A DNA stretch of 34,822 nt from Bacteroidales bacterium (GCA_016931855.1 JAFGDZ010000058.1:1-34822), one strand, 5' to 3'. Positions 23,727-33,304 are shown, numbered from the stretch's first letter. A program made the numbers and translations. Notes: generated by a model from the sequence alone, not told the origin.

Positions 23727-24861
23727 CGAAGAGTTCGTTTTTATTAAGAGTTCTACTAATGCTAAGAATTATACCTATTGACCCGCTGGTAATTAACAGC
23801 GATGTTCCCCCCATACTAACCAGAGGCAACGGCTGTCCCGTAACGGGTATTAGGTTAACGGCTACCGCCATGTTTACCATGGCCTGTAACACCAGAATAA
23901 GCGCCAACCCCATTGCGAGGAAGGCAGGAAACGTTCGCTTTGCCTTTTTAATTATGAGTCCTGCCCTAAAGAGCATTATTAGGTAGAGCATCAGTACAAA
24001 GGTGCCCCCAATTAGCCCGTACTCCTCAACCACAATGGCAAAGATAAAATCGGAGTATGGATGCGGCAAAAAGTTGCGCTGCGTACTGTTACCTGGCCCC
24101 TTGCCCACTAATCCGCCAGAGGCTATTGCTATTTTGGACTGCACGGCCTGGTAGTTGCCATCGCCGCCATCGTCGCTCATGAAGTTCTCTATACGGTTTT
24201 GCCAAGTACCCACACGGCTTACCGCTCCTGTTTTAAGCATAACCACAACAAAAACGGAGATTAGGAGAACCCCTAAACCCGTAAAGCCAAACAGGTGCTT
24301 TAGGCTAACCCTACCCACAAACATCATAAGCCAACAGGTTAGGCCCAGCAACGCTGCTGTTGAAAAGTTTGCAGGCAGAATAAGTATGCAGATTATTGAT
24401 ATCGGGATAATAAGGGGCAAAAAGGTTCCCTTAAAGTCCTTCATGTTATTCTGATTCTTTGAGAGGATTCGCGCAACGTACATTACAAGGGCAACTTTGG
24501 CAATATCCGACGACTGAATGGTAATATCTAACCCCGGAAGAACCAGCCAACGCGAGGCTTGGTTAAGGTTTGCCCCAAAAAGCAGCGTTACCAGCAGTAG
24601 CGGTATTGAGAAAAGCAGCAAGAACGTGGATAGCGGCGAGTAAAACTTGTACGGTATTAGGTGCACCACAAAGATAATAACCAGCCCAACAAGGAAATGG
24701 CGCAGCTGGCTGAATAGGTAATGGGCTGTGTCGCCCTCCTGATACCTGTAAGCCAAGCTACCCGTAGAGGAATACACAGCAAGCAGAGAGATAATGGCTA
24801 GGAAAAGCACCACTATCCAAATCACCCTGTCGCCTTTAAAGTATTTCTCAAAAAAATTCAT
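23695..24861 (-). CDS. ftsW: Septal peptidoglycan glycosyltransferase FtsW
   Basis: SEDS-family membrane glycosyltransferase that polymerises lipid II at the septum together with the FtsI-type transpeptidase. The 388-residue protein has about ten hydrophobic helices. SEDS signatures include the NQASRWLVLPG stretch (about 105-115), the large extracellular loop with GNYQAVQSKIAIASGGLVGKGPGNSTQRNFLPHPYSDFIFAIVVEEYGLIG, and the C-terminal TGQPLPLVSMGGTSLL. The tail is acidic (DGEEESKDNS). Placement between murD and murG favours FtsW over RodA. Confidence 0.95.
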   Translation of the reverse strand: MNFFEKYFKGDRVIWIVVLFLAIISLLAVYSSTGSLAYRYQEGDTAHYLFSQLRHFLVGLVIIFVVHLIPYKFYSPLSTFLLLFSIPLLLVTLLFGANLNQASRWLVLPGLDITIQSSDIAKVALVMYVARILSKNQNNMKDFKGTFLPLIIPISIICILILPANFSTAALLGLTCWLMMFVGRVSLKHLFGFTGLGVLLISVFVVVMLKTGAVSRVGTWQNRIENFMSDDGGDGNYQAVQSKIAIASGGLVGKGPGNSTQRNFLPHPYSDFIFAIVVEEYGLIGGTFVLMLYLIMLFRAGLIIKKAKRTFPAFLAMGLALILVLQAMVNMAVAVNLIPVTGQPLPLVSMGGTSLLITSGSIGIILSISRTLNKNELFDGEEESKDNS

Positions 24862-24911
24862 TCCAAATTATTTAGTTTCCAACGAATTACCTGTTGGCGT
24901 GTTTTGTTAAA

Positions 24912-26264
24912 TTACAACTGCCTAACCGCATCCTTAAACTGGCGTCCCCTATCCTCATAGTTCTCAAACAGGTCGAAGCTTGCACAGGCGGGCGAGAGTA
25001 ACACCGTGTCGCCAGGTTGCGAGAGTTTGTAAGCTTCGGCAACCGCAGCCGCCGCAGAGCGGGTTTCGATAATTACAGGAACAATATCGCCAAAGGATTT
25101 AATGATTTTTGAGTTATCTATACCCAAGCAAACAATGGCTTTAACTTTATCCTTAGCCAGTTCCAGCAGCGATGAGTAGTCGTTGCCCTTATCGGTTCCG
25201 CCAGCAATCCAAACCACAGGGGTGTCCATGCTCTCCAATGCGTACCAGGTAGAGTTTACGTTGGTTGCCTTTGAGTCGTTAATATACTGCACGCCACGTA
25301 CCTTTATTACATGCTCTAAGCGATGCTCAACGCCTTGAAAATCGGCCAAGCTCTCACGAATAATATCCTTACGGATTTTAAGTACATGCCCTGCAATGCC
25401 CGCAGCCATGGAGTTATATATGTTGTGCTTGCCCTTTAGCGCCAAATCCTGAACGGACATGGAGAAATCGCTATTATCGTAGTTAATATAAACATGCTCG
25501 TTCTCCAACCACGCCATTTGGTTCTCCTTTGTTTGCTGCGAGAATGGCAGCTGCTGCGCCCTTAGCACAATGCGCTTAAGCTGCTCAACGGTAACCTCAT
25601 CGTCGGAGCAAAAAATAAAGCAGTTATCATCGGAAAGGTTACGGGTAATGCGGAACTTAGAGTCAACGTAGTTCTGCATCTTGTAATCGTACCTATCCAA
25701 ATGGTCGGGCGTAATGTTTAGTAGAATAGCTATATCGGCCTTAAACTCAAACATGCCGTCGAGCTGGAAGCTACTAAGCTCAATTACGTAGTAATCGTAG
25801 TTGTTCTCGGCCACCTGTAGCGCAAAGCTCTGGCCAATATTCCCCGCCAAGCCCACGTTTAGCCCAGCTTTTTGCAGCATGTGGTAAATTAGCGAGGTAG
25901 TGGTGGTTTTGCCATTACTTCCGGTAATGCAAATTTTCTTGGCCGTTGTGTAGCGCGCAGCAAACTCAATCTCTGATATTATGCTAACCCCCATATCCCT
26001 TAGCTGGGCAACAAGGGGAGCCTTATCTGGAATACCTGGACTTTTAATAACCTCATGGGCATTAAGGACTAGCTCAGGGGTATGCTTACCCTCCTCCCAC
26101 GCAATTTGGTGAGAGCTAAGCAGCTCCTTAAACTTGGGTTTAAGCGTTCCCATATCGGAAAGGAACACATCAAACCCCTTTTGCTTTGCAAGAATAGCAG
26201 CCCCAGCACCGCTTTCGCCGCCGCCAAGAATTACAATACGCTTTTGTTCGGTCGTAGTGGTCAT
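24912..26264 (-). CDS. murD: UDP-N-acetylmuramoylalanine--D-glutamate ligase
   Basis: Adds D-glutamate to UDP-MurNAc-L-Ala. The 450-residue Mur ligase has the N-terminal Rossmann-type loop ILGGGESGAGAA (12-23), KSPGIPD (74-80), the ATP loop GSNGKTT (115-121), and LLNITPDHLDRY. The C-terminal domain has WIAGGTDKGNDY and LLSPACASFDLFENYEDRGRQFK, the distinctive MurD ending. It starts 3 bases after mraY and ends 50 before ftsW. Confidence 0.97.
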   Translation of the reverse strand: MTTTTEQKRIVILGGGESGAGAAILAKQKGFDVFLSDMGTLKPKFKELLSSHQIAWEEGKHTPELVLNAHEVIKSPGIPDKAPLVAQLRDMGVSIISEIEFAARYTTAKKICITGSNGKTTTTSLIYHMLQKAGLNVGLAGNIGQSFALQVAENNYDYYVIELSSFQLDGMFEFKADIAILLNITPDHLDRYDYKMQNYVDSKFRITRNLSDDNCFIFCSDDEVTVEQLKRIVLRAQQLPFSQQTKENQMAWLENEHVYINYDNSDFSMSVQDLALKGKHNIYNSMAAGIAGHVLKIRKDIIRESLADFQGVEHRLEHVIKVRGVQYINDSKATNVNSTWYALESMDTPVVWIAGGTDKGNDYSSLLELAKDKVKAIVCLGIDNSKIIKSFGDIVPVIIETRSAAAAVAEAYKLSQPGDTVLLSPACASFDLFENYEDRGRQFKDAVRQL

Positions 26265-26267
26265 TTT

Positions 26268-27518
26268 TTATCGAATTTTAAGCGTTACCACAGTAATAAC
26301 GGCAAGTAGAATTGCCACAATCCAGAATCGCGTTACAATTTTGGGCTCTGGATAACCCTTTTTTTGATAGTGATGGTGCAGCGGAGCCATTAGGAATATG
26401 CGCCGCCCCTGGCCATACTTGCGCTTTGTGCGCTTAAAGTAGCTTACCTGTATCATTACCGATAGGCTTTCCACAAAGAAAATTCCGCACAGAATGGGAA
26501 TGAGCAGCTCCTTACGAATAAGAATGGCAAACACTCCTATTATACCACCAATGGCAAGGCTACCCGTATCGCCCATAAACACTTGGGCCGGATATGAATT
26601 GTACCACAAGAAACCAATGGCAGCACCAATAAAGGCACTCATAAATACCACCAGCTCTCCTGTGTTTGGAATGTACATTATGTTAAGGTACTCCGAGTAT
26701 ATTACGTTACCCGACAGGTACGCAAAAATACCCAGCGTTGCACCAATAATTGCCGATACACCCGTTGCTAAACCATCGAGGCCATCGGTTAGGTTGGCCC
26801 CGTTTGATACGGCGGTAACCACAAAAATTACCATAAGGATAAAAACCCCCCACGCCAGATGCTCGGCCCACGCGCCCTTAAAGGGAATAAGCATCTTATA
26901 GTCGAACTCGTTGTTCTTAAAGAAAGGAATAGTTGTGCGCGTAGTTTTTAGGTTTGGAGTAAGCACCACGTTCTCGGGCTCGGTATTATCAACCCCTTCA
27001 ACAATCTCCTTTTGTGTAGCAGATACTGGCTTTACCACCCTATCGCGCACCACCACATCGGAGCTTAAGTATAGCGTTAGCCCAACAAAAAGACCCAATG
27101 AGATTTGCCCCAGAATTTTAAACCTCCCGGAAAGCCCCTCCTTGTTCTTTTTGAATACCTTGATGTAGTCATCAACAAAACCAACAAATCCAAGCCAAAC
27201 AGTGGTAACAATCATTATAATTACATAGATATTCTTGATATCGCCAAGAAGAATAACAGGGATTAGTATTGCTAAAAGGATAATTACACCACCCATTGTT
27301 GGGGTTCCACGCTTCTGCATTTGGCCTTCTAGGCCAAGGTTGCGAATTTCCTCGCCAATTTGCAGTACCTGTAGGCGGCGAATAATCTTTTTGCCAACCA
27401 GCAGCGAAAAGAATAGCGATATAATTACAGCAATTGCCGAACGAAATGAGATATACTGGAACAACCCCGCCCCAGGGAAGTCAAGTGTATCGAGATATTG
27501 AAACAGATAGTACAGCAT
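26268..27518 (-). CDS. mraY: Phospho-N-acetylmuramoyl-pentapeptide transferase
   Basis: Integral membrane enzyme that loads the UDP-MurNAc-pentapeptide onto undecaprenyl phosphate, giving lipid I. The 416-residue protein has the hallmark motifs KRGTPTMGG (69-77), Asp116-Asp117 (VDDYIK), [10 protein letters not shown] (242-251) and the HHH triad at 381-383. It is longer than the usual about 330-360 residues. An additional hydrophilic segment of about 50 residues (roughly 153-205) separates two membrane helices right before the LIPFK/AWAEH region. Comparable insertions are typical of Bacteroidota MraY. murF, often between murE and mraY, is absent here. Confidence 0.96.
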   Translation of the reverse strand: MLYYLFQYLDTLDFPGAGLFQYISFRSAIAVIISLFFSLLVGKKIIRRLQVLQIGEEIRNLGLEGQMQKRGTPTMGGVIILLAILIPVILLGDIKNIYVIIMIVTTVWLGFVGFVDDYIKVFKKNKEGLSGRFKILGQISLGLFVGLTLYLSSDVVVRDRVVKPVSATQKEIVEGVDNTEPENVVLTPNLKTTRTTIPFFKNNEFDYKMLIPFKGAWAEHLAWGVFILMVIFVVTAVSNGANLTDGLDGLATGVSAIIGATLGIFAYLSGNVIYSEYLNIMYIPNTGELVVFMSAFIGAAIGFLWYNSYPAQVFMGDTGSLAIGGIIGVFAILIRKELLIPILCGIFFVESLSVMIQVSYFKRTKRKYGQGRRIFLMAPLHHHYQKKGYPEPKIVTRFWIVAILLAVITVVTLKIR

Positions 27519-27529
27519 TTCCTCTTTGT

Positions 27530-28987
27530 TTATAGCGATTTAAATACGTCGGCAATAACCTCTTTGTCGTCAAAATGGTGCTTCACACCTTTAATCTCCT
27601 GATAGTTCTCGTGCCCCTTACCAGCAACCAGCACAATATCGCCTGGTTTGGCTAGGAAGCAAGCAGTTCTAATGGCCTCACGCCTATCCATAATGGTAAG
27701 CGCTTTACCAACACTGGCAGGCTCAACGCCCGCTTTCATATCGTCCAGAATAGCCTCTGGTTCTTCAAACCTTGGGTTATCGGAGGTTAGCACAACCATG
27801 CTACTACCCAAAACGGCAACGCGTGCCATAACTGGGCGCTTGGTTTTATCGCGGTTTCCACCCGCACCCACAACGGTAATTAGCCGTTGGTCGCTGGTAC
27901 GAATCTCGTTAATGGTATCAATCACGTTCTGTAGCGCATCGGGGGTGTGGGCGTAATCAACCACAGCCAGAACCCCGTTGGGAGCCTTCATGTGCTCAAA
28001 GCGGCCAGCCACAGGCTTCATTACGCTTAAAGCGGTTAGTACATCCTGAGTTTCGTAGCCTAAAAGTCTTGCTGCAGAATATATTGCCAGCAGGTTATAG
28101 GCGTTAAAACTACCAATAAGGCGAGTCCAAACCTCAATACCATCAATGCTAAGTAGCATTCCATCAAGATGATTCTCAATTACCTTACACCTAAAATCGG
28201 CCATGCTCCTTAGCGAGTATGTGCTAACCTTAGCACTGGTGTTCTGCACCATAACCCGGCCGTTACGGTCGTCGGTATTAATTGCCGCAAAGGCGGTAGA
28301 GGGAAGCGCATCAAAAAAGCCCTTTTTGGCCTTGATGTACTCATCAAAGGTTTTATGGTAGTCTAAATGGTCGTGCGTAATGTTGGAGAAAAGCCCTCCG
28401 GCAAAGGTTAAACCTGCAATACGATGCTGAACAACCGAGTGCGAGCTAACCTCCATAAAGCAGTGGGTGCAACCATGCTCCACCATTTGCGCAAGCAGCC
28501 TGTTAAGCTGAATGGAATCGGGGGTGGTGTGGGTTGCAGTCACCTCAATATCGCCAATAAAATTGGTAACCGTTGACAAAAGGCCAGCCTTACCACCCAG
28601 CTTATTAACCATGTGGTATAGCAGGGTTACCGTAGTGGTTTTCCCATTGGTACCAGTAATGCCAACCAGCTTAAGCTTCTCCGATGGGTTACCGTAAAAG
28701 GCCGATGCCATAAAGCCCATAGCCAAGCTGGAGTTGGCAACCCGTACAAAGGTTACCCCTTGTGGTTGCTCTTGCGGAAGCACCTCGCACACAACTACTA
28801 CAGCACCAGAGGCAATAGCCTTGGCTATATACTCGTGCCCATCGGTTTGTGTGCCCTTAACGGCAAAGAATAGCCAGCCGGGCTTCACCTCGCGCGAGTC
28901 GAATGTGAGCCCTGCTACAGGTACGGCAACATCACCTGTAGTCTCAATGGCTCCTTTAGGAGGAAGTATGTGTTTTAGCGTCAACAT
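27530..28987 (-). CDS. murE: UDP-N-acetylmuramoyl-L-alanyl-D-glutamate--2,6-diaminopimelate ligase
   Basis: Adds the third stem-peptide residue. The 485-residue Mur ligase has the ATP loop GTNGKTT at 112-118, the [10 protein letters not shown] substrate loop, [11 protein letters not shown] with the carbamylated-lysine region after it, and DNPR at 403-406. The DNPR motif marks meso-diaminopimelate enzymes; lysine-adding MurE proteins differ here. This implies a meso-DAP peptidoglycan, normal for a Gram-negative cell. KGHENYQ near the C-terminus is also typical. It lies 54 bases after ftsI and 11 before mraY. Confidence 0.97.
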   Translation of the reverse strand: MLTLKHILPPKGAIETTGDVAVPVAGLTFDSREVKPGWLFFAVKGTQTDGHEYIAKAIASGAVVVVCEVLPQEQPQGVTFVRVANSSLAMGFMASAFYGNPSEKLKLVGITGTNGKTTTVTLLYHMVNKLGGKAGLLSTVTNFIGDIEVTATHTTPDSIQLNRLLAQMVEHGCTHCFMEVSSHSVVQHRIAGLTFAGGLFSNITHDHLDYHKTFDEYIKAKKGFFDALPSTAFAAINTDDRNGRVMVQNTSAKVSTYSLRSMADFRCKVIENHLDGMLLSIDGIEVWTRLIGSFNAYNLLAIYSAARLLGYETQDVLTALSVMKPVAGRFEHMKAPNGVLAVVDYAHTPDALQNVIDTINEIRTSDQRLITVVGAGGNRDKTKRPVMARVAVLGSSMVVLTSDNPRFEEPEAILDDMKAGVEPASVGKALTIMDRREAIRTACFLAKPGDIVLVAGKGHENYQEIKGVKHHFDDKEVIADVFKSL

Positions 28988-29041
28988 TTACTTTACACTT
29001 TTTATGCTGAAGATACTAATGCAACAGAGTACCTTTATATA

Positions 29042-31162
29042 TTAGTTCATGCTCATTTCAAGCACCACGCTTTGCCCGTGCAAGGCTCTTACACCGGGCT
29101 GTATGCTCTGGTTCCTAACCACTCCCCTTCCACGAACCGAAACGCGCAACCCCGCATTCTCCATAAGGAAAAGCGCATCGTTAAGGCACATTCCCGTAAC
29201 ATCGGGAACTAGGTTTGGAATTACAGAACGCTTTTTAAGCGCAACCAGCTCCTCGCTACGCGAGGTGTTAACCCACTTATAATCTGGCGCCTGATCCTCA
29301 ACCTCTACGTCCAGCTCACGGAACACGCGGTACAAATCGGGCTTATAGCCATTTTTTGACTCGGGCAGCTCTACGCTATTCCCAGAGCTCTCAACCTCCT
29401 TAAACCACTGGGTACTGGTGGCATAAACCTTATCGGCAATCTCCTTAAAAATTGGCCCCGCAACTAGGTTTCCATAGTAAACGCTGCTTGATGGGGAGTT
29501 AACCACCACAATGCACGAGTACTTTGGGTCTTCCGATGGGAAATATCCAGCAAACGATGCCTGATAGGTAATTCCACCATGCCCCCGGTACCCCTTTGTT
29601 CCCTTTGCAATTTGGGCGGTACCCGTTTTACCAGCAATTTTGTAACGCTCGTTACGTAGGTTTCTGGCGGTACCGTTCTCAACAACTCCCTCAAGCACCT
29701 CGCGCACTTTGCGTAGCGTTGTTCGCGAACAGATTGATGGGCTAATAACCTCAACCCCAAAATCCTTAATAATTTGTCCGTGCTTACGGTACGATCTCAC
29801 AAACCTAGGCTTAACCATTTTCCCCTCGTTTGCCACTGCATTGTAAAGCGTTAGTATCTGGAGTGGGGTTAACCTAACCTCGTAGCCAATGCTCATCATG
29901 GGTAGCGAAATGCCGCTCCACAGCTTATCGCCGGGGTATTTTATGTAAGGGGCAACCTCTCCTTTTATGGATAGATCCAGGGGCTGATTTAGCTTCATGG
30001 AGTATATCCTATCAATAAAGCGCGACTCTTTCCCCTTGTAGTGCTTCATTACTAGCTCGGTAACACCCACATTTGACGACACCACAAAAACATCCTTCAC
30101 CGATATTTTTCCATGCCCCCCCTCCTTAGAGTCGATAATGGTTTTATCGTAATAGGTAACCCGTCCTTTTCTGGTATCAACGCTATCGGTAAGGTCTATG
30201 TAGCCATCCTCTAGCAGGGCAATTAGCGATGCCAGCTTAAAGGTTGAACCCGGCTCGGCGCTCTCCCCAACGGCATAGTTATATGCCTCAGAGTAGGTTC
30301 CATCCTCGTTACGCTTAAGGTTTGCAATGGCTTTAACCTCACCAGTTGAAACCTCCATAAGGATTACCGTTCCGTGCTCGGCCTGGTGCTTTCTAAGCTG
30401 CGTGCGCAAAGCGCTCTCGGCAACATCCTGCAGGGTTACGTCTAGGGTAGTAATTACATCAACCCCATCCTCAGGATCAACCTGGTTTGAGCTGTTAACA
30501 TCAACCCACGTATTTCCTGGAACGCGCTGGCGAAGGCTAACACCCGCTTTCCCCTTTAGCACGTGGTCGTACGCTCCCTCAATACCAATGGCAACGCCTC
30601 CATCGTTAACAGAACCTATGGTTCGCGATGCCATACTTGCGTGGGGCTTAATACGCCTGTTTACCTGCACAGGAATAAAACCGCCCTTGTTTGTTCCCAT
30701 ACGGAACAGCGGAAATGTTTTTAGCTCCTGCAGCTCAATGTAGTTAACCATTCGTGGCGCAACAGGGTAGTAACGCTTATTTTTGGCAAACTTGCGCGCA
30801 TTGGCTAGCTCCGAGCGGTAGGTGTAATGCGACTTATCCTTAAAGAATCGCGACAGGCAAATTGATAGAGAATCAATTTTACCATAAAAAACCTCATCGG
30901 AAAGGCCCGCTGCTTTAAGATCCATTCTAATCTCAAAGTAGGGTACCGATGTTGCCAGTAAACGGCCATCGGCTGCACAAATATCGCCCCGGTTTGGCTC
31001 AATGGTAATGTCCTTATAGGTAACCGTTCTGGCCCGCTCGCGCCACTTGCTGCCCTCTATGAACTGTAAAAAAATTATACGCCCAATAATGGCCAGCCCA
31101 AGCAGCACAAATACCGCATAGACCAAACCAAATCGGAACAATATCTCCTTTTTTACACTCAC
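29042..31162 (-). CDS. ftsI: Septal transpeptidase (class B PBP, FtsI/PBP3) with C-terminal PASTA domain
   Basis: Cross-links septal peptidoglycan in the periplasm. The 706-residue protein has a single N-terminal membrane anchor (about 9-33), a PBP dimerisation domain with RGDICAADGRLLAT (58-71), and the penicillin-binding transpeptidase domain: STFK with nucleophile Ser306, SSN at 362-364 and KTGTA from 512. After about residue 640 a PASTA-like domain follows (VIPNLVPDVTGMCLNDALFLMENAGL through GVRALHGQSVVLEM). PASTA domains on the division PBP are well known in Firmicutes and also occur in Bacteroidota. It follows ftsL by 57 bases. Confidence 0.95.
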   Translation of the reverse strand: MSVKKEILFRFGLVYAVFVLLGLAIIGRIIFLQFIEGSKWRERARTVTYKDITIEPNRGDICAADGRLLATSVPYFEIRMDLKAAGLSDEVFYGKIDSLSICLSRFFKDKSHYTYRSELANARKFAKNKRYYPVAPRMVNYIELQELKTFPLFRMGTNKGGFIPVQVNRRIKPHASMASRTIGSVNDGGVAIGIEGAYDHVLKGKAGVSLRQRVPGNTWVDVNSSNQVDPEDGVDVITTLDVTLQDVAESALRTQLRKHQAEHGTVILMEVSTGEVKAIANLKRNEDGTYSEAYNYAVGESAEPGSTFKLASLIALLEDGYIDLTDSVDTRKGRVTYYDKTIIDSKEGGHGKISVKDVFVVSSNVGVTELVMKHYKGKESRFIDRIYSMKLNQPLDLSIKGEVAPYIKYPGDKLWSGISLPMMSIGYEVRLTPLQILTLYNAVANEGKMVKPRFVRSYRKHGQIIKDFGVEVISPSICSRTTLRKVREVLEGVVENGTARNLRNERYKIAGKTGTAQIAKGTKGYRGHGGITYQASFAGYFPSEDPKYSCIVVVNSPSSSVYYGNLVAGPIFKEIADKVYATSTQWFKEVESSGNSVELPESKNGYKPDLYRVFRELDVEVEDQAPDYKWVNTSRSEELVALKKRSVIPNLVPDVTGMCLNDALFLMENAGLRVSVRGRGVVRNQSIQPGVRALHGQSVVLEMSMN

Positions 31163-31219
31163 AGCTAACTTCTTATTTTTGTTGATATTGACACAAGTAT
31201 CAAACTATGGTTCTCAACT

Positions 31220-31594
31220 CTACTTCATGATTTTTTTAGGTGGTACAACCGACTCTTCCAGGCCAAGACCCCTAGCCTCAATTAGCTTAGCCACCTCCGA
31301 TTGCTTACTAATAAACATTAGCTGCGCTGCGGTGGTAATGGATTCTGCCCTAAGGTTTTTAACCTCAATTTGCAGCTCCTGCGATTTTTTAACCAGCTTC
31401 TCATACCTATACTGATTGGCTATGTATATAACGGCCATTAGTGCCAGAAACAAGAAGTAGGGTACCTGCGACGAGAACCCCTCACGGGAGAAGATGTTGC
31501 CGTTAAGCAAATCCTTAACGCCCACTGAGCGCTTAGCCTCTTTGGGTTCGTTCTGTACGTCGTCAAACTCTACTCTTTCGTTATCGCTACTCAT
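31220..31594 (-). CDS. ftsL: FtsL-like divisome protein
   Basis: Small bitopic membrane protein expected to scaffold the septal PBP and FtsW. The 124 residues comprise an acidic cytoplasmic N-terminus (about 1-42), one membrane helix (VPYFLFLALMAVIYIANQY, about 44-62) and a periplasmic heptad-like coiled-coil segment (KLVKKSQELQIEVKNLRAESITTAAQLMFISK). FtsL proteins are too variable to name by sequence; topology, size and placement between rsmH and ftsI give the call. Its start overlaps the rsmH stop by four bases (ATGA), suggesting translational coupling. Confidence 0.85.
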   Translation of the reverse strand: MSSDNERVEFDDVQNEPKEAKRSVGVKDLLNGNIFSREGFSSQVPYFLFLALMAVIYIANQYRYEKLVKKSQELQIEVKNLRAESITTAAQLMFISKQSEVAKLIEARGLGLEESVVPPKKIMK

Positions 31595-32487
31595 AGCTTC
31601 TCTGCAATTCTAAGCTTTGCGCTTCGCGCCCTGTTATTCTGCTCTATCTCCTGATCGGCAGGAACAATCACCTTGCGGTTCACGGCCGAAAATGGCGACT
31701 GACTTCTACCAAAAAAGTCCTTTTGCTCCTCACCCTCAAAGGATCCAGAGCGCACAAAATTCTTAACCAGCCTATCCTCCAACGAGTGGTACGATATAAC
31801 CACAAGCCTACCACCCGGAGCTAAGCTGCTTTTAGCAGCCTCAAGCATTTGCTTAAGCACCTGCATTTCCTGGTTAACCTCTATACGGATAGCCTGAAAC
31901 ACCTTGGCCAGCTGCTTGTTCTGCACCGCCATAGGTAATTTTGGCTTAAGCAGCTCCAGTAGCTGCTCAACGGTTTGTATTGGGGAATCCTCCCGAGCCT
32001 TGCAAATAACGTTGGCAAGGCGCATTGCCCCATTAACCTCGCCGTACTGATCAAGAACCCCTGCAAGCTGCGCTGCGCTGTAGGTGTTTATCACCTTAAA
32101 GGCATCGAGCTTAGCGTCGCGGTTCATACGCATATCCAAAGGCCCCTCAAAGCGGATGGAGAAACCACGCTCGGGGCTATCGAAATGGTGCGACGAAACG
32201 CCCAAGTCGGCCAAAATACCATCAACATGCTCAATGCCGTGATAGCGAAGAAAATTTCTAAAGAACCTAAAGTTGCTACGAATTAGCATGAAGCGAGGAT
32301 CGTCTATTGCGTTGGCAAAGGCCTCCTCGTCCTGATCGAAGGCTATTAGCCTACCCTTTTTTAGGTGCTTAAGTATTTCGCGCGAGTGACCTCCCCCACC
32401 AAAGGTAAGGTCAACGTACGTTCCATCGGGTCTAATATTAAGACCATCAACGCTTTCGCGAAGTAAAACCGGTACATGGTAAGCCAT
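31591..32487 (-). CDS. rsmH: 16S rRNA (cytosine-1402-N4)-methyltransferase
   Basis: S-adenosylmethionine-dependent methyltransferase (formerly MraW) acting on C1402 of 16S rRNA. The 298-residue protein begins YHVPVLLRESVDGLNI and has the SAM-binding DLTFGGGGHSREIL (about 26-39), ADLGVSSHHFDSPERGFSIRFEGPLDMRM (about 91-119), and the C-terminal VVISYHSLEDRLVKNF. All are classic RsmH motifs. The start codon overlaps the mraZ stop by one base, as expected for a conserved mraZ-rsmH pair. Confidence 0.97.
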   Translation of the reverse strand: MAYHVPVLLRESVDGLNIRPDGTYVDLTFGGGGHSREILKHLKKGRLIAFDQDEEAFANAIDDPRFMLIRSNFRFFRNFLRYHGIEHVDGILADLGVSSHHFDSPERGFSIRFEGPLDMRMNRDAKLDAFKVINTYSAAQLAGVLDQYGEVNGAMRLANVICKAREDSPIQTVEQLLELLKPKLPMAVQNKQLAKVFQAIRIEVNQEMQVLKQMLEAAKSSLAPGGRLVVISYHSLEDRLVKNFVRSGSFEGEEQKDFFGRSQSPFSAVNRKVIVPADQEIEQNNRARSAKLRIAEKL

Positions 32488-32951
32488 TACTCATCTCCCA
32501 AATGCGACGAACCCATAATTTTCTCTGCAAGCATAGCAAAATCGTGCTCGTCAGTTTCAATTCCTTCATAGGCCTCTTTAGCCCACACCTCTATCTTACT
32601 GTTCTGCCCCGCCAAAACCAGCTCACGACCAGCCCCCACCAAATCGAGTAAACGCTTTGGAATAAGCAGTCGGCCGCTAGAGTCGAGCGAAACATCAGCA
32701 GTACCGCGGTAAAACTCACGCAAGAATCGGTTGTGCTCCTTGCTGTATGGGTTTGTGTGACGCTTTATAAGCTCGTTCTGACGCTCCCACTCATCCAAAG
32801 GATACAACACTAAGCAGCTCTCAAATATGTCCTTCTTTACCACAAAGCGATCTACGGAAGCAGCTTCGTTCTGCTTCTTAAAGCCCGATGGAAAGAGCAA
32901 ACGCCCCTTCTCATCAAGTTTACAAACGTAATCGCCTATGAATGAAGACAT
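32487..32951 (-). CDS. mraZ: Transcriptional regulator MraZ
   Basis: DNA-binding repressor of the dcw operon that forms ring-shaped oligomers. The frame is open to a TTG at 32969, but the ATG at 32951 gives the family-like start MSSFIGDYVCKLDEKGRLLFPS and a normal 154-residue length, so I prefer it. Two AbrB-like repeats are visible: the first with LDEKGRLLFPSGFKK, the second with VSLDSSGRLLIPKRLLDLVGAGRELVLAGQNSKIEVW. The gene heads the cell-wall cluster, and four candidate MraZ boxes lie 42-78 bases upstream of the start, so autoregulation is likely. Confidence 0.95.
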   Translation of the reverse strand: MSSFIGDYVCKLDEKGRLLFPSGFKKQNEAASVDRFVVKKDIFESCLVLYPLDEWERQNELIKRHTNPYSKEHNRFLREFYRGTADVSLDSSGRLLIPKRLLDLVGAGRELVLAGQNSKIEVWAKEAYEGIETDEHDFAMLAEKIMGSSHLGDE

Positions 32952-32992
32952 ATTATTTTCACTTTTCAAAAAGTAAAATTATACAAATTCAA

Positions 32993-33029
32993 CCCACTTT
33001 CAACCACTTTTACCCACTTTTTACCACCC
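32993..33029 (-). promoter_or_regulatory. MraZ operator: four GTGG repeats at 10-bp spacing
   Basis: On the minus strand, four GTGG(G/T) cores recur with their GTG triplets exactly 10 bases apart (plus-strand CAC at 32995, 33005, 33015 and 33025). The three proximal ones are preceded by AAA, giving AAAGTGG. Known MraZ operators are arrays of TGGG or AAAGTG-type repeats at one-helical-turn spacing upstream of mraZ; this matches closely. It ends 42 bases before the preferred mraZ start, where it would overlap or flank the promoter. Confidence 0.88.
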
Positions 33030-33094
33030 TGTTAATAACTTTTCGCGCGGAAAGTCAACTAGATACGCTGTAGCCCTTATGGATAGGGACAATG

Positions 33095-33181
33095 GAACGC
33101 AGATAACACAGATACTACAAATGAACACAGATATTGATAATTGAACACGGATAACACAGATGTTACAGATAACTACGGATT
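33095..33181. repeat. Degenerate 9-10-base repeats of the form (G)AACACAGAT
   Basis: Successive units read GAACGCAGAT, AACACAGAT, ACTACAAAT, GAACACAGAT, then after a short break GAACACGGAT, AACACAGAT, GTTACAGAT and AACTACGGAT. The period of 9-10 bases and the variation between units indicate an old, drifting tandem array. No spacers and no encoded protein. Similar ACACGGAT/ACACAGAT words are, to my recollection, scattered in intergenic DNA of many environmental bacteria. Confidence 0.75.
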
Positions 33182-33264
33182 AGGATTGATGATGGATAGG
33201 CGCGGCAATATACTTCCCATCATTCCGATAACTCCCGCTGACTCCCGAGGCTACTTTTTTAATT

Positions 33265-33304
33265 GGACACGGATGTCACAAATTGCACAGATACACACAG
33301 ATTT
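33265..33304. repeat. Second ACACGGAT/ACACAGAT repeat block
   Basis: Units GGACACGGAT, GTCACAAATT, GCACAGAT and ACACACAGAT, the same family as the block at 33095-33181, after 83 bases of different sequence. Probably part of one dispersed intergenic repeat element. Confidence 0.65.

Noticed and set aside
32952-32969. TTG start giving six extra residues on MraZ
   Set aside because: The internal ATG at 32951 starts the conserved MraZ N-terminus directly, at the normal family length.
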